The notes: generated by a model not told the origin, from the sequence alone. 64,000 nt of DNA from Biomaibacter acetigenes (GCF_003691585.1 NZ_CP033169.1:806001-870000); one strand, 5' to 3'; positions 15,743-24,638 are shown, numbered from the stretch's first letter. Program-made: numbers and translations.

Positions 15743-16324
15743 ATGAAAAATGAGATAAATATTCCGGGCAAAGAGTTTTATACATATGAAGACTATGCAA
15801 AGCTGCCGGAAGGTGCTCCATATCAGTTAATAGGGGGTAAACTCATAATGACTCCTTCACCAACTCCTTTTCACCAATACATTTCGTCAAGGATTGAAAA
15901 AAGACTTATCGACTTTGTAGAAAAAAGTAACTTGGGCCTGGTATTTCACGCTCCTTTAGATGTTTATTTTGAAGAAAAGGAAACCTACCAGCCGGATATA
16001 ATTTATATTTCCAAAGAAAGGCTAAATATCATCGAAGACAGGATAAAAGGTGCACCGGACCTGGTGATGGAGATATTATCCCCTTCCACCGCATATTATG
16101 ATTTGCGAAGAAAAGCCAGGACTTATGCCAAGCATGGGGTGAAAGAATATTGGATTGTAGACCCCATGGAAAAATCCATTGAAGTATATAAAAATAAGGA
16201 TGGTACCTTTGAATTGGTACAAAAGGCAGAGGATGAAGGAAATATTAAATCCCTGATTTTACCGGGCTTTGAGATAGAATTGCAACATATATTTGTAGAT
16301 AGAAACATGTCTAACTTTCTTTAA
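15743..16324 (+). CDS. Uma2-family (DUF820) endonuclease-like protein
   Basis: 193 residues from ATG 15743, chosen because CAGGAGG (15727-15733) gives proper spacing. The family core is a PD-(D/E)XK nuclease fold. Visible signatures are YQLIGGKLIMTPSPTPFHQ, then the catalytic-like ETYQPDIIYIS, PDLVMEILSPSTAYYD and KHGVKEYWIVDP with the family's EYWIVD strand. Uma2 proteins are very common in Cyanobacteria and some Bacillota, often in many copies, and their function is unknown. It stands alone with its own promoter. Confidence 0.85.
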   Translation: MKNEINIPGKEFYTYEDYAKLPEGAPYQLIGGKLIMTPSPTPFHQYISSRIEKRLIDFVEKSNLGLVFHAPLDVYFEEKETYQPDIIYISKERLNIIEDRIKGAPDLVMEILSPSTAYYDLRRKARTYAKHGVKEYWIVDPMEKSIEVYKNKDGTFELVQKAEDEGNIKSLILPGFEIELQHIFVDRNMSNFL

Positions 16325-16377
16325 TAAAATTTTCCGCCTCCAAAATCTCACTCTGACTTATGTAAAGGAGCGATTCC

Positions 16378-16653
16378 ATGAAGAAATTTGCTCATATTCG
16401 AGTGTACGGCATTGTGCAGGGAGTGGGCATGAGATATTCGACATACAGGAAAGCTACAGCTCTTTCCCTTACAGGATATGTTAAAAACCTTTCCGACGGC
16501 AGTGTCGAGATAAAAACCGAGGGAGAGGAAAAAGATATAATGGCCCTTATTGATTACATCAGGACAGGCCTTCGTTGGGCCCAGGTGGATGACATGGATG
16601 TAACCTGGGGCGAATATAAAGGAAAATATAACGATTTTGACATAAAGTACTAA
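16378..16653 (+). CDS. acyP: Acylphosphatase
   Basis: 91 residues, the usual length. The signature [14 protein letters not shown] near residues 14-27 contains the phosphate-binding loop and catalytic Arg. [14 protein letters not shown] holds the catalytic Asn. It hydrolyses acyl phosphates such as acetyl phosphate and 1,3-bisphosphoglycerate. Met replaces the more common Phe before Arg (GVGMR). AAAGGAG precedes ATG 16378. rarA follows 14 bases downstream. Confidence 0.93.
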   Translation: MKKFAHIRVYGIVQGVGMRYSTYRKATALSLTGYVKNLSDGSVEIKTEGEEKDIMALIDYIRTGLRWAQVDDMDVTWGEYKGKYNDFDIKY

Positions 16654-16667
16654 AAGGTGTGGTATTC

Positions 16668-17996
16668 ATGGAGCAAAGCTCGATTTTTGATAGTAGTATC
16701 AAAAAAAATTCCCCCCTGGCTGACAGGATGAGACCCAGGAATCTTGAGGAATTTGTAGGCCAAAACCATATCCTGGGGCCCGGCAAGGTTTTAAGAAGGC
16801 TCATAGAAAGCGACAGTATTACTTCCATGATCCTCTGGGGACCGCCGGGAGTGGGCAAGACCACTCTGGCCAGGATCATAGCAGAAAAGACCCATGCCCA
16901 TTTTGAGACTTTCAGCGCCGTGCTGTCGGGCATAAAGGAGATAAGAGATGTAATGAAACAGGCCGAGGAGCGAAAGCGCTATGGGAGCCGGACACTGCTC
17001 TTTATCGATGAGATCCACCGCTTCAACAAATCCCAGCAGGATGCCTTTTTACCCTATGTGGAAAAGGGGGACATCATCCTCATCGGTGCCACCACCGAAA
17101 ATCCTTCCTTTGAGCTGAACTCAGCCTTACTTTCTCGCTCCAAGGTCTTTGTGATGAATCCCCTTACCCCTGATGATCTGATGGTACTGCTAAAAAGAGC
17201 GGTGGCGGACAAGGACAGAGGCCTGGGCAAGCTCAAAATCAAAACGGAAGATGATGTTTTATATAAAATTGCAAGTTTCGCCAACGGCGATGCACGGGTA
17301 GCCCTGAACACGTTGGAGCTGGCAGCCCTTAGCTGTCCGTCAGCTGAAGATGGAACCCTCTATATAACGGAACAGGTCCTGGAAGAGGCCTTGCAGAAAA
17401 AGACCCTGCTTTATGATAAAAAGGGAGAGGAGCATTATAATCTTATTTCCGCCTTCCATAAATCCATGAGAAATAGCGACAGTGATGCCGCCGTGTACTG
17501 GCTTGCCCGGATGCTGGAGGCAGGGGAAGATCCCCTCTATGTGGCAAGGAGAATGATACGCTTTGCCTCCGAAGACGTCGGCCTCGCAGATCCCGGGGCT
17601 TTAGAGCAGGCAGTGGCAGCCTATCAGGCGGCTCATTTTATAGGCATGCCCGAGTGCGGTGTCAATCTCGCTCAGGCGGCGGTATATTTAGCACTGGCGC
17701 CCAAATCCAATGCCCTCTACGTGGGCTACAATGCCGCCAAAAAAGATGCCCTGGATACTTTAGCGGAGCCAGTCCCCCTCCACATCAGAAACGCCCCCAC
17801 AAGGCTTATGAAGGAACTGGGATATGGCGATGGATATAAATATGCCCATGACTTTGAAAACAAAATAGCAGACATGGAATGCCTGCCGGAAAACCTCAAG
17901 GAAAGGATATATTATGCTCCGACGGGGGAAGGGGAAGAGAAAAAATTCAGGGAGAAAAAGCAATATCTACAGAGGTTAAAAAGCGATAAAAATTGA
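16668..17996 (+). CDS. rarA: Replication-associated recombination protein A (MgsA/RarA AAA+ ATPase)
   Basis: 442 residues from ATG 16668, preceded by AAAAGGTG. The frame also opens at GTG 16659, but that leaves no room for a ribosome binding site. [15 protein letters not shown] is followed by Walker A GPPGVGKT (58-65), Walker [21 protein letters not shown], sensor [18 protein letters not shown], and a C-terminal tetramerisation region ([34 protein letters not shown]). RarA acts at stalled replication forks. The length and motif order are standard. Confidence 0.95.
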   Translation: MEQSSIFDSSIKKNSPLADRMRPRNLEEFVGQNHILGPGKVLRRLIESDSITSMILWGPPGVGKTTLARIIAEKTHAHFETFSAVLSGIKEIRDVMKQAEERKRYGSRTLLFIDEIHRFNKSQQDAFLPYVEKGDIILIGATTENPSFELNSALLSRSKVFVMNPLTPDDLMVLLKRAVADKDRGLGKLKIKTEDDVLYKIASFANGDARVALNTLELAALSCPSAEDGTLYITEQVLEEALQKKTLLYDKKGEEHYNLISAFHKSMRNSDSDAAVYWLARMLEAGEDPLYVARRMIRFASEDVGLADPGALEQAVAAYQAAHFIGMPECGVNLAQAAVYLALAPKSNALYVGYNAAKKDALDTLAEPVPLHIRNAPTRLMKELGYGDGYKYAHDFENKIADMECLPENLKERIYYAPTGEGEEKKFREKKQYLQRLKSDKN

Positions 17997-18012
17997 TTTA
18001 AAGCCTTGAGAG

Positions 18013-18468
18013 CTATTTTTTAACGGCAGTAGCAAAAACTTCCAGGTGTTCGGCCATAATAATAAAGTCAACCTTTACCACGTAGGTGGTATCATTTACA
18101 TTGAAGCTTCGGCTATTCAACATATGGTATACCAGCATAGGGTCGGTCTTATCCAGGTTTTTACCGATGAGGTCTTTCAGGATATCCATACAAAGCTGTT
18201 TTGTTTTCAATAGAGCGTGTTCATCTTTTTCGGTACTGCTCAGGTGCAGTGTAATATCATTTATCACGCTCCATCTTTTTTGGGATAAATTTTTTTTAAG
18301 TCTATCAAGTTCTTCCGATTGTTTCTCGAGTTCTATACTTAGCCTGGTCCTTTCCAAAAATATTTTATCCATTCTGACCGAATAGAGCAGAGCCATAAGG
18401 CTGGCTCCTGCGACAAAACCCAGCATGACCGATGCTGATACCACTTTAAAGCCCCTGCTCAAATTCAT
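18013..18468 (-). CDS. ytrI: Sporulation membrane protein YtrI-like
   Basis: 151 residues. One N-terminal membrane segment (ASVMLGFVAGASLMALLYSV) is followed by a predicted coiled coil (LSIELEKQSEELDRLKKNL). The C-terminal domain contains LHLSSTEKDEHALLKTKQ and ends SFNVNDTTYVVKVDFIIMAEHLEVF. Organisation and position beside ytrH match YtrI of Bacillus subtilis, which has a sporulation role in the forespore membranes. Sequence identity is low, so the call rests mainly on layout and gene order. It overlaps the end of ytrH by 4 bases. Confidence 0.75.
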   Translation of the reverse strand: MNLSRGFKVVSASVMLGFVAGASLMALLYSVRMDKIFLERTRLSIELEKQSEELDRLKKNLSQKRWSVINDITLHLSSTEKDEHALLKTKQLCMDILKDLIGKNLDKTDPMLVYHMLNSRSFNVNDTTYVVKVDFIIMAEHLEVFATAVKK

Positions 18469-18797
18469 AGTTCTTTAGCCTCCATCAGCGTCATGATAAT
18501 CCAATAACCCAGGTAGGAGCCGCAAAAGGCACCGCCAATAACCACCAGCTGCCGGAACAGGGCAATTACCTGACCTCCAAATATTCCGGACTCTATTATC
18601 CTGATGGTGGAAAAGGTGCCGCCGATGGCTACCACCAGTGCCCAGATGCGGATTTCCTTGGCCAGGGTATGCATGGTTTCCAGGGGAGAGCCGAAAGTAA
18701 TTAAAGATGAAATGCTTCCTATTATTGCTCCTCCCAGCACCACTCCCAGGGCTGTGCAAAAGGGTAAAAGAAATTCTCTGAAAACCCTTGTCAACAC
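18465..18797 (-). CDS. ytrH: YtrH-family sporulation membrane protein
   Basis: 110 residues with three or four hydrophobic segments. Family signatures are FCTALGVVLGGAIIGSISSL, KEIRIWALVVAIGGTFSTIRIIESGIF and AFCGSYLGYWI. The GTG at 18797 is preferred because GGAGTG lies just upstream. The open frame goes to 18869 without a ribosome binding site. It is co-transcribed with the YtrI-like gene. Confidence 0.88.
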   Translation of the reverse strand: MLTRVFREFLLPFCTALGVVLGGAIIGSISSLITFGSPLETMHTLAKEIRIWALVVAIGGTFSTIRIIESGIFGGQVIALFRQLVVIGGAFCGSYLGYWIIMTLMEAKEL

Positions 18798-19034
18798 TGA
18801 AATCACTCCTGCACGGTTAATATTATCTGCAATGGGAAAACGAACCCAACAACTGATGTCCCCATGCAAAAAGTTGACATAATTAATTGATGCTATAAAA
18901 TTTTATTTATGAAGTCATATAAATATTATAGAGTTGTGTTTAATGTTGCTACCGTTGAAGAAAGATTGCCGGCCATGATAAAATCAATTAAACACACAAA
19001 ACAATAGTTAAATATAGTAATGGAGGCACTTAAT

Positions 19035-20069
19035 ATGTTTGAAAAAATAAGGGTGCTGGTGGTCGATGATTCGGCCTTCATGAGGAAATTTATTTCAGAC
19101 GTGATAAATAGCGAAAGCGACATGAAAGTAATAGATACTGCAAAAGATGGCAGGGAGGCCGTTGAAAAAGTTCGGGAATCAAGGCCCGATGTAATCACTA
19201 TGGATGTGGAGATGCCGCATAAAAACGGCCTGGAAGCATTGGAAGAGATAATGAGGATAAATGAATGCTTTCAGGTGATAATGCTCAGTGGGCTTACTGC
19301 CCAGGGCTCCTCCATTACCGTGGAAGCCCTGGCAAAAGGGGCTTTTGACTTTGTCCAGAAGCCTTCAGGTTTTAATTACCTGAAGATAGACCACATTAAG
19401 GATGAACTGGTGGAAAAGATAAGATATGCGGTGGTCCGAAAGAAAAAGCTGCAGCAAAATAATAAAGATATAAATGAGTCCTCTAAAATGTTTATCAAAG
19501 ATGTAAAGATTGAAGCCATAGCCCTGGGGGCTTCTACAGGAGGACCCAGGGTTTTGTATGATGTCATCACGCATTTTCCAAAAGATTTGAATGTCCCGGT
19601 GTTCGTGGTGCAGCACATGCCCGCCGGATTTACAAAGGCCTTTGCACAAAGGCTTGATATAAACTCTCCTCTTTCGGTGATGGAGGCAAAGGATGGGGAA
19701 CCAATAAATCCGGGGAAAGTTTACATAGCTCCAGGGGGCTATCATATGCTGGTAGAAGGCGAAAGGATAAAACTGGATACATCGCCGCCCATTCATGGCG
19801 TAAGGCCTGCAGTAGACAAGCTCTTTATTTCCGCTGCAGAAAGATATGAGAAAAACCTGCTATGCTGTGTCTTTACCGGAATGGGAAAAGACGGGGCTGC
19901 CGGGGTAAAAGAGATAAAGGCAAGAGGAGGCATAGTGCTTGCTCAGGATGAAGCCACTTCCATAGTCTATGGTATGCCCAAAGCAGCTTTCGACACCGGG
20001 TGCGTGGACATGGTGCTGCCTGACTACAAGATAGCTGAAGAAATCGTAAGGCTGACACTTCAGCATTAG
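19035..20069 (+). CDS. cheB: CheB protein-glutamate methylesterase/deamidase
   Basis: 344 residues from ATG 19035, behind GGAGG (19022-19026). The receiver domain has VLVVDDSAFMRKFI and the phosphorylated Asp57 in TMDVEMPHKNGLEAL. The methylesterase domain carries the catalytic Ser in ALGASTGGP, His in VQHMPAGFT and Asp in GMGKDGAAGV. CheB removes methyl groups from chemoreceptors and deamidates glutamines. Full length with all catalytic residues. No other chemotaxis gene is near, so it is either a scattered member or an orphan paralogue. Confidence 0.93.
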   Translation: MFEKIRVLVVDDSAFMRKFISDVINSESDMKVIDTAKDGREAVEKVRESRPDVITMDVEMPHKNGLEALEEIMRINECFQVIMLSGLTAQGSSITVEALAKGAFDFVQKPSGFNYLKIDHIKDELVEKIRYAVVRKKKLQQNNKDINESSKMFIKDVKIEAIALGASTGGPRVLYDVITHFPKDLNVPVFVVQHMPAGFTKAFAQRLDINSPLSVMEAKDGEPINPGKVYIAPGGYHMLVEGERIKLDTSPPIHGVRPAVDKLFISAAERYEKNLLCCVFTGMGKDGAAGVKEIKARGGIVLAQDEATSIVYGMPKAAFDTGCVDMVLPDYKIAEEIVRLTLQH

Positions 20070-20180
20070 AAATTATAACTTCTAAAAGGCTTTCGAGAAA
20101 TTCCTGACTCATCGTTCGAACTTCCAACATCGAGAAGGGTCATCGCCGCCGCTTAGTTTAATCGTATTCTTTATCATTAA

Positions 20181-20206
20181 TCGAACCTCGAAATTCGAAC
20201 TTCGAA
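20181..20206. repeat. TTCGAA-type intergenic repeat, copy 1
   Basis: TCGAACCTCGAA followed by ATTCGAACTTCGAA. A related stretch in inverted orientation (AAGTTCGAGGTTCGAAGTTCGAA) is at 34157-34179, and shorter pieces are at 20114-20125 and 36221-36231. They occur only in intergenic DNA and look like a low-complexity dispersed repeat. Confidence 0.5.
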
Positions 20207-20221
20207 AAGGGGGGGAATGTA

Positions 20222-21199
20222 GTGGATAGTATAACAGATGTAAAAGGCATAAAGGTAGGCCATGCTCAGGATCTGGTCGCGGCTACCGGCTGCACTGTAG
20301 TCATCTGTGAGAAAGGCGCAGTGGCCGGCGCAGATGTTCGGGGAGGAGCACCTGGCACCCGGGAAACGGACCTATTGAAGCCCCAAAATCTAGTGGAAAA
20401 GATACACGCCATATATTTGAGCGGTGGCAGCGCTTTTGGTCTGGACGGAGCATCGGGAGTCATGCATTATCTTGAAGAGCGCGGCATCGGTTTTGATACG
20501 GGAGTTGCAAAAGTCCCTATCGTGTCTGGAGCGGTCATCTTTGACCTCAACATAGGGAATCCGAAAAAACGGCCGGACCTTGATATGGGGTATGAAGCAT
20601 GCCTGAATGCTACCGATAAAAACGATGCCATGGGCAATGTGGGGGCCGGTGCAGGGGCTACCGTGGGAAAATTTCTAGGGGATAAATTTTCCATGAAGGG
20701 CGGTTTAGGCACCGCATCTATCAAAGCGGGCGAATTGATAGTGGGTGCCATAGTTGTAGTAAATTGTCTCGGGGATGTGGTGGACCCTGATACCGGACGG
20801 ATTATAGCCGGAGCCCTCAGCAAGGATAAAACCTGTTTTGCCGATACTATGAAGTTGATAAAAAATGGGGCCGCCGGTGGAGGAGGCCTTGGGAGAAATA
20901 CCACCATCGGTGTTGTGGCCACCAATGCCGGGCTTTCCAAAGCCGGGGCCAACAAGGTGGCATCCATGGCCCACAACGGCCTTGCCAGGACCATAAGGCC
21001 GGTGCATACCATGTACGACGGCGACACCATCTTCTGCATGGCTACGGGAGAAGTGGACGGCGATATTTCCATAGTAGGAAGCCTGGCAGCCGAGGTAGCG
21101 GCAATAGCCGTGGTCAGGGCAGTAAAAAGTGCCGAGTCTTTAGCCGGCATACCGGCCTATCGTGACCTTTTCGATAACCCGAATTATTTTCTGCGCTAA
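20222..21199 (+). CDS. P1-family peptidase (DmpA/BapA-like)
   Basis: 325 residues from GTG 20222 behind AAAAGGGGGG. The family core is visible: GCTVVICEKGAVAGADVRGG, APGTRETDLL, YLSGGSAFGLDGASGVMHYLEERGIG, and the autocleavage region GGLGRNTTIGVVATNAGLSK. Members are N-terminal-nucleophile aminopeptidases that mature by self-cleavage just before a Ser/Thr. The NTT in this protein is the likely site. Substrate specificity is unknown. The last 47 bases of the gene are repeated beyond the IS element that follows. Confidence 0.88.
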   Translation: MDSITDVKGIKVGHAQDLVAATGCTVVICEKGAVAGADVRGGAPGTRETDLLKPQNLVEKIHAIYLSGGSAFGLDGASGVMHYLEERGIGFDTGVAKVPIVSGAVIFDLNIGNPKKRPDLDMGYEACLNATDKNDAMGNVGAGAGATVGKFLGDKFSMKGGLGTASIKAGELIVGAIVVVNCLGDVVDPDTGRIIAGALSKDKTCFADTMKLIKNGAAGGGGLGRNTTIGVVATNAGLSKAGANKVASMAHNGLARTIRPVHTMYDGDTIFCMATGEVDGDISIVGSLAAEVAAIAVVRAVKSAESLAGIPAYRDLFDNPNYFLR

Positions 21200-21239
21200 T
21201 TTTCGATACATTGACAACACTTCCCGAGTGCGATAATAT
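21153..21239. repeat. 87-bp direct repeat flanking the IS element, left copy
   Basis: It covers the last 47 bases of the P1 peptidase gene plus 40 intergenic bases. The right copy is 23198-23284 with only two differences. It includes a strong promoter: TTGACA (21211-21216), 17 bases, TAATAT (21234-21239). In this left copy the promoter points into the insertion sequence, against its transposase gene. Confidence 0.9.
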
Positions 21240-21245
21240 CTCACA

Positions 21246-23191
21246 TTTGACAGTTGAAGAAAAGAAGAAGCTTGGGAACCCTTGAAGATAGAGAGACCCA
21301 AGCTTTTGTTTTCTCATTAAAAAGTGAGTAATGTATTTATGATTTCGTACATTTTAAAATTTTTTTCATCTGGCTTTTACTGACAATCTGATAATCCGTA
21401 CGGAAACCAAATGCTTCGTGTATATCATCTGTAAAGTCTGTTCTTGTGTAAGCAGGTATGTAACCCTCACCTTTTACTTCCAAGAAATTCATATCTCTTA
21501 ATCCATTAATGATTTCATAACATGTATATTTTCCGTTCAGCTTCTTTTCAAGGAGTCTATAGATGACTAAGGAAATGAAGCAGGTCGTAAAATGAGCCAT
21601 TATTCTATCATCCCGGCTTAAGTATACCGGTCTAGCTTTAAATTCGCTTTTCATAATCCGGAAGCACTCTTCGATTTCCCATCGCCTTCTATTCACATTG
21701 ATGATTGAAGAAGCATCATCTTCAAGATTTGTACACACAGCATAGAAACCGTCAAATAGCGCTTCTTTAGAAATGAGTTCGGTGTTGATGCGGTATATTT
21801 CATGTTCGGCAACCTCTCCTTCAGCAGTGCAGTGGCTTTTTTCTATGAATCTTTTGTAATCATTGGGGTTGCATCTTTCTATTTTTCCAGGGTTGGAATC
21901 AATTGCTTTTTGTGCCCGTTCTATCTGGGAGTTTCGGATATTTCTCTGATAATCACGATATTTAATAGAGTAGGTAACAATGAGTTTCTGTTCTAACCCG
22001 TTTTCCTTTATCCAGCGTTCTTTATAGAACACCTTGTTCCTATCTTTGTTTTCGTCTAGTTCAGCAATGTTGTAGGTTCTACCGTTATCAGCCAGAGACC
22101 AGCCCTTTGGGTCAAGGGCCCATTCCCTCAGGTGTGCTTTCAGCTTTTTGATGGACTGTGTTGTAATAAATGCCCGTTCGCCTTTATTATTGAATTTCCT
22201 GTTGCTATCGGATGCCAGTCCTGCATCAGTACATACAATAAACCTGGAAAGATTAAAGTCGGATAGAATTTTTTCCTCCAGAGGCTTTAAAGTCAACTGC
22301 TCATTGATATTCCCTTTGTTAATGACAAAAGCAAGGGGGACACCATCTCCGTCCATAAACAACCCCATCTGTACGATAGGATTTGGTCTATGTTCTTTTG
22401 AAACACCATATTGTTTCAATCCCTCTTCCTGCTCGATTTCAAAGAAGTAATTCGTGCAGTCGTAATACAGCACACCTGTATTCCTCTTGGAAATTCTCAG
22501 ACTGTTTTTGTACAGGTAAGACTGTATCAAATCAGCCTCCTTGGCAATGACCTCAAGGGCCCTGTATATATGCTGGAGTTCAAAATCAGGTTGCTCGATA
22601 AATTTTGTGGAAAGTTGAAAGGTTGCAAGTTTTGAAGAGGGATAGATGATTCTTGCATAAAGAAGTCTTGAAAGTACCGAGTCCAGGTTGAACGTGAATT
22701 TGTATTTCAAAGATATTTCTTTGCAAAGCTTATTGAGTTTAAGTTCATGGTATATCTTTTGAAGAAAAAGATAACCGCCGTTGAAAGAGTGCTGCTCACC
22801 CTTTGCAATTACCTTGGATGGGGAGTACTTGACGATGATCTCCCGGTTTTCCTCCTTTTCTTTTTGGTTAAGCTCTTCTATATATTTTTTCGCCCATTCA
22901 ATGGGATCCTGTCCACCAAGTTTCTCTTTAAGTTCAGCATAAGTACCGAGCTTTTCAACCACCTTTGTAGAACGTCTTCCGTTTTCGTATATAGATTTTG
23001 TTATGTACAGGGATGCGGCATTCTTTGATCTTGATACGCATAATCTCATAGTGAAATACCTCCCATCCCTTTTATTGTAACACATTACGCAAAATTACGC
23101 AATATTTCCATGGCTAAATTTGACTTTTTTTAATAAAAAAAGCCCTGTTTTCAAGGCTTTTAACGATTTCGATACTTATTCAACTGTCAAA
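21246..23191 (-). mobile_element. IS1634-type insertion sequence
   Basis: 13-bp perfect terminal inverted repeats, TTTGACAGTTGAA (21246-21258) and TTCAACTGTCAAA (23179-23191), bound a 1946-bp element. One intact transposase gene is on the minus strand. No short target duplication is seen (CTCACA on the left, GACCCG on the right). Instead an 87-bp direct duplication of host DNA flanks the element. Confidence 0.85.
21337..23049 (-). CDS. IS1634-family DDE transposase
   Basis: 570 residues from the ATG whose first base is 23049, preceded by GGGAGG. The longer frame to 23085 lacks a binding site. N-terminal MRLCVSRSKNAASLYI and ENGRRSTKVVEKLGTYAEL are typical of the IS1634 group of the IS4 superfamily. 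The catalytic triad is probably Asp in YYDCTNYFF, Asp in VCTDAGLASDS, and Glu in RRRWEIEECFRIMKSEF. No stop or frameshift interrupts it, so the element may still be active. Confidence 0.92.
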   Translation of the reverse strand: MRLCVSRSKNAASLYITKSIYENGRRSTKVVEKLGTYAELKEKLGGQDPIEWAKKYIEELNQKEKEENREIIVKYSPSKVIAKGEQHSFNGGYLFLQKIYHELKLNKLCKEISLKYKFTFNLDSVLSRLLYARIIYPSSKLATFQLSTKFIEQPDFELQHIYRALEVIAKEADLIQSYLYKNSLRISKRNTGVLYYDCTNYFFEIEQEEGLKQYGVSKEHRPNPIVQMGLFMDGDGVPLAFVINKGNINEQLTLKPLEEKILSDFNLSRFIVCTDAGLASDSNRKFNNKGERAFITTQSIKKLKAHLREWALDPKGWSLADNGRTYNIAELDENKDRNKVFYKERWIKENGLEQKLIVTYSIKYRDYQRNIRNSQIERAQKAIDSNPGKIERCNPNDYKRFIEKSHCTAEGEVAEHEIYRINTELISKEALFDGFYAVCTNLEDDASSIINVNRRRWEIEECFRIMKSEFKARPVYLSRDDRIMAHFTTCFISLVIYRLLEKKLNGKYTCYEIINGLRDMNFLEVKGEGYIPAYTRTDFTDDIHEAFGFRTDYQIVSKSQMKKILKCTKS

Positions 23192-23197
23192 GACCCG

Positions 23198-23284
23198 CGG
23201 CCTATCGTGACCTTTTCGATAACCCGAATTATTTTCTGTGCTAATTTTTGATACATTGACAACACTTCCCGAGTGCGATAATAT
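23198..23284. repeat. 87-bp direct repeat flanking the IS element, right copy, with promoter
   Basis: Same sequence as 21153-21239 except two C/T changes. Here TTGACA (23256-23261), a 17-base spacer and TAATAT (23279-23284) point into the MNT/HEPN genes. This copy therefore supplies their promoter. The 5' half is a stranded piece of the P1 peptidase gene. Confidence 0.9.
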
Positions 23285-23320
23285 TAAGAAAAAAGTAAAA
23301 TAAAATGGGATGAAAATGCC

Positions 23321-23665
23321 ATGGATATATATTTAGAAGAAAAACGATATAAAGTTCTACTTGAAAGTGAGCTTGATAGAATTACCGAAGAATTGAAAAA
23401 AATGGGCGCCGAAAAGATAATTCTATTTGGTTCTTATGCCAGAAATCGGGCAGATCTTTTTACAGATCTGGATATTATTGTTATATTGGAATGCGATTTG
23501 CCTTTTATTGAGCGCACAGGTTACATATATCAAAGGATCGTTCCTAAAGTGGCGGCAGATATATTTGTATATACACCACGGGAATGGGAGACCGTAAAAG
23601 GGAAAGCTTTCTTTAAAAAGGCTGTCTGTGAAGGGAGAGTTATTTTTGAGAAAGTCCGGAATTGA
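23321..23665 (+). CDS. MNT-type nucleotidyltransferase (putative antitoxin)
   Basis: 114 residues. A minimal nucleotidyltransferase domain has GSYARN near residue 43, followed by TDLDIIVI with two Asp of the metal site. A third Asp is in VAADIFVYT. Small MNT proteins next to a HEPN protein form toxin-antitoxin pairs in which the MNT enzyme adds AMP to the HEPN toxin. The HEPN gene starts before this one ends. The gene lies about 35 bases downstream of a consensus promoter in the duplicated repeat. Confidence 0.85.
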   Translation: MDIYLEEKRYKVLLESELDRITEELKKMGAEKIILFGSYARNRADLFTDLDIIVILECDLPFIERTGYIYQRIVPKVAADIFVYTPREWETVKGKAFFKKAVCEGRVIFEKVRN

Positions 23666-24086
23666 AGAAGGCAAAAGATGGCTGGAACAGGCAAAAGAAG
23701 ATTTAAAATGGGCCAAAATGCTGTCAGAAGAGGGTGGATATCACATTGCATGTTTCTTATCCCAGCAAGTGGCGGAAAAGGCCATTAAAGCTTTTTTATA
23801 CTCAAAAGGAGAAACAATAGTCATAGGACATTCGGTAAACTCATTGTCTCAAAAGGCCGGTGAATATGACAAAAGTATGAGTAAGAAAAGCAAAATATGG
23901 TCCATATTAGACGGCTATTATATTCCTACCAGATATCCAAATGGTCTTCCAGACAGCATCCCTGCGAAAATATATAATAAAGAAACTGCGGTAAAAGCTG
24001 TAGAATTAGCGGAAGATGCCGTAAACACCGTATGTGAATTGATTAAAACTGCTGATGATAATGAAGAGGAGAAACCGGAAGAATAA
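23646..24086 (+). CDS. HEPN-domain protein (partner of the MNT protein)
   Basis: 146 residues from TTG 23646 behind GGGAGAG, overlapping the MNT gene by 20 bases. The HEPN features are LEQAKEDLKWAKMLSEEGGYHIACFLSQQVAEKAIKAFL and a later YYIPTRYPNGLPDSIP. The RxxxxH ribonuclease motif of toxic HEPN domains is not obvious in this subclass, so RNase activity is uncertain. The pair could be a toxin-antitoxin module or a nucleotide-binding complex of other use. Confidence 0.82.
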   Translation: MRKSGIEEGKRWLEQAKEDLKWAKMLSEEGGYHIACFLSQQVAEKAIKAFLYSKGETIVIGHSVNSLSQKAGEYDKSMSKKSKIWSILDGYYIPTRYPNGLPDSIPAKIYNKETAVKAVELAEDAVNTVCELIKTADDNEEEKPEE

Positions 24087-24122
24087 ACGTTTGTATTGCA
24101 GCGCAATTGAGTTTTCGGCACA

Positions 24123-24151
24123 TTGACAATGCATACAAAATACGATAATAT
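24123..24151 (+). promoter_or_regulatory. Promoter of the ileS T-box leader
   Basis: TTGACA (24123-24128) and TAATAT (24146-24151) with a 17-base spacer. The expected transcript start is near 24158, giving a leader of about 480 bases before ileS. Confidence 0.8.
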
Positions 24152-24194
24152 AATGATTTAGAATATGTTTATGTGGTATATAGCAATATATGGT

Positions 24195-24522
24195 CAAATC
24201 GATGATGGGGACAGTAGGCGCTGGAAAGCCTCAAAGCGAGCCGGGGAGGGTGAAAGCCCGGCAGGATACCGGAGGCCGAAGATCACCCCGAAGTGCGGCA
24301 TCAAAACGCAAGGAGTAGATGCCGCCGGCAAAGGCCGTTATAGATTTAAGAGGATATAAGGCCGGTAAAAGCGATGGCATGGTTTTAAAAATCTAGCTTA
24401 AGCGGAAAAATATTTGAGTCAAGAGAACCGTCCCCTGACTCATCCCCTGACTCATCGTGCTTTATATCTATCAGGGTGGTAACGCGGGAGTAAATCTCGT
24501 CCCTTCGGGGGCGGGATTTTTT
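24195..24522 (+). ncRNA. T-box leader (isoleucine) with antiterminator/terminator
   Basis: A stem I region begins near GATGGGGACAGTAGGCG. A likely specifier is ATC at 24282-24284, followed by A, which suits isoleucine. The conserved T-box sequence AGGGTGGTAACGCGGG lies at 24473-24488. The terminator ATCTCGTCCC/GGGGCGGGAT (24494-24503/24508-24517) with a T-run follows. Uncharged tRNA-Ile would stabilise the antiterminator and turn on ileS. A 40-base palindromic repeat (24415-24454) sits between the specifier part and the antiterminator. Confidence 0.92.
24415..24454. repeat. REP-like palindrome inside the T-box leader, copy 2
   Basis: TGAGTCA (24415-24421) and TGACTCA (24436-24442) frame AGAGAACCGTCCCC. 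A partial tandem repeat adds another TCCCCTGACTCA up to 24454. It lies between the tRNA-reading part and the T-box bulge of the leader, a region that varies between T-boxes. Confidence 0.8.
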
Positions 24523-24638
24523 ATTTATTTATATATCATAATTAAGAGCCCAAAGACTTTGTAATGTGGATAGGGCACGATGCCGCATCAAGATTTAAGG
24601 TGATTTTATAGTCTTATACTCAAATTAGGAGGTTTTGT

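Noticed and set aside
20467-21150. A 227-residue minus-strand frame opposite the P1 peptidase gene
   Set aside because: Low-complexity Pro/Ala/Ser composition is typical of antisense frames in GC-rich coding DNA, and the plus strand carries a complete family protein.
24195-24360. Possible tRNA or RNase P-like structured RNA
   Set aside because: The T-box sequence, ATC specifier and terminator before ileS account for the structure.
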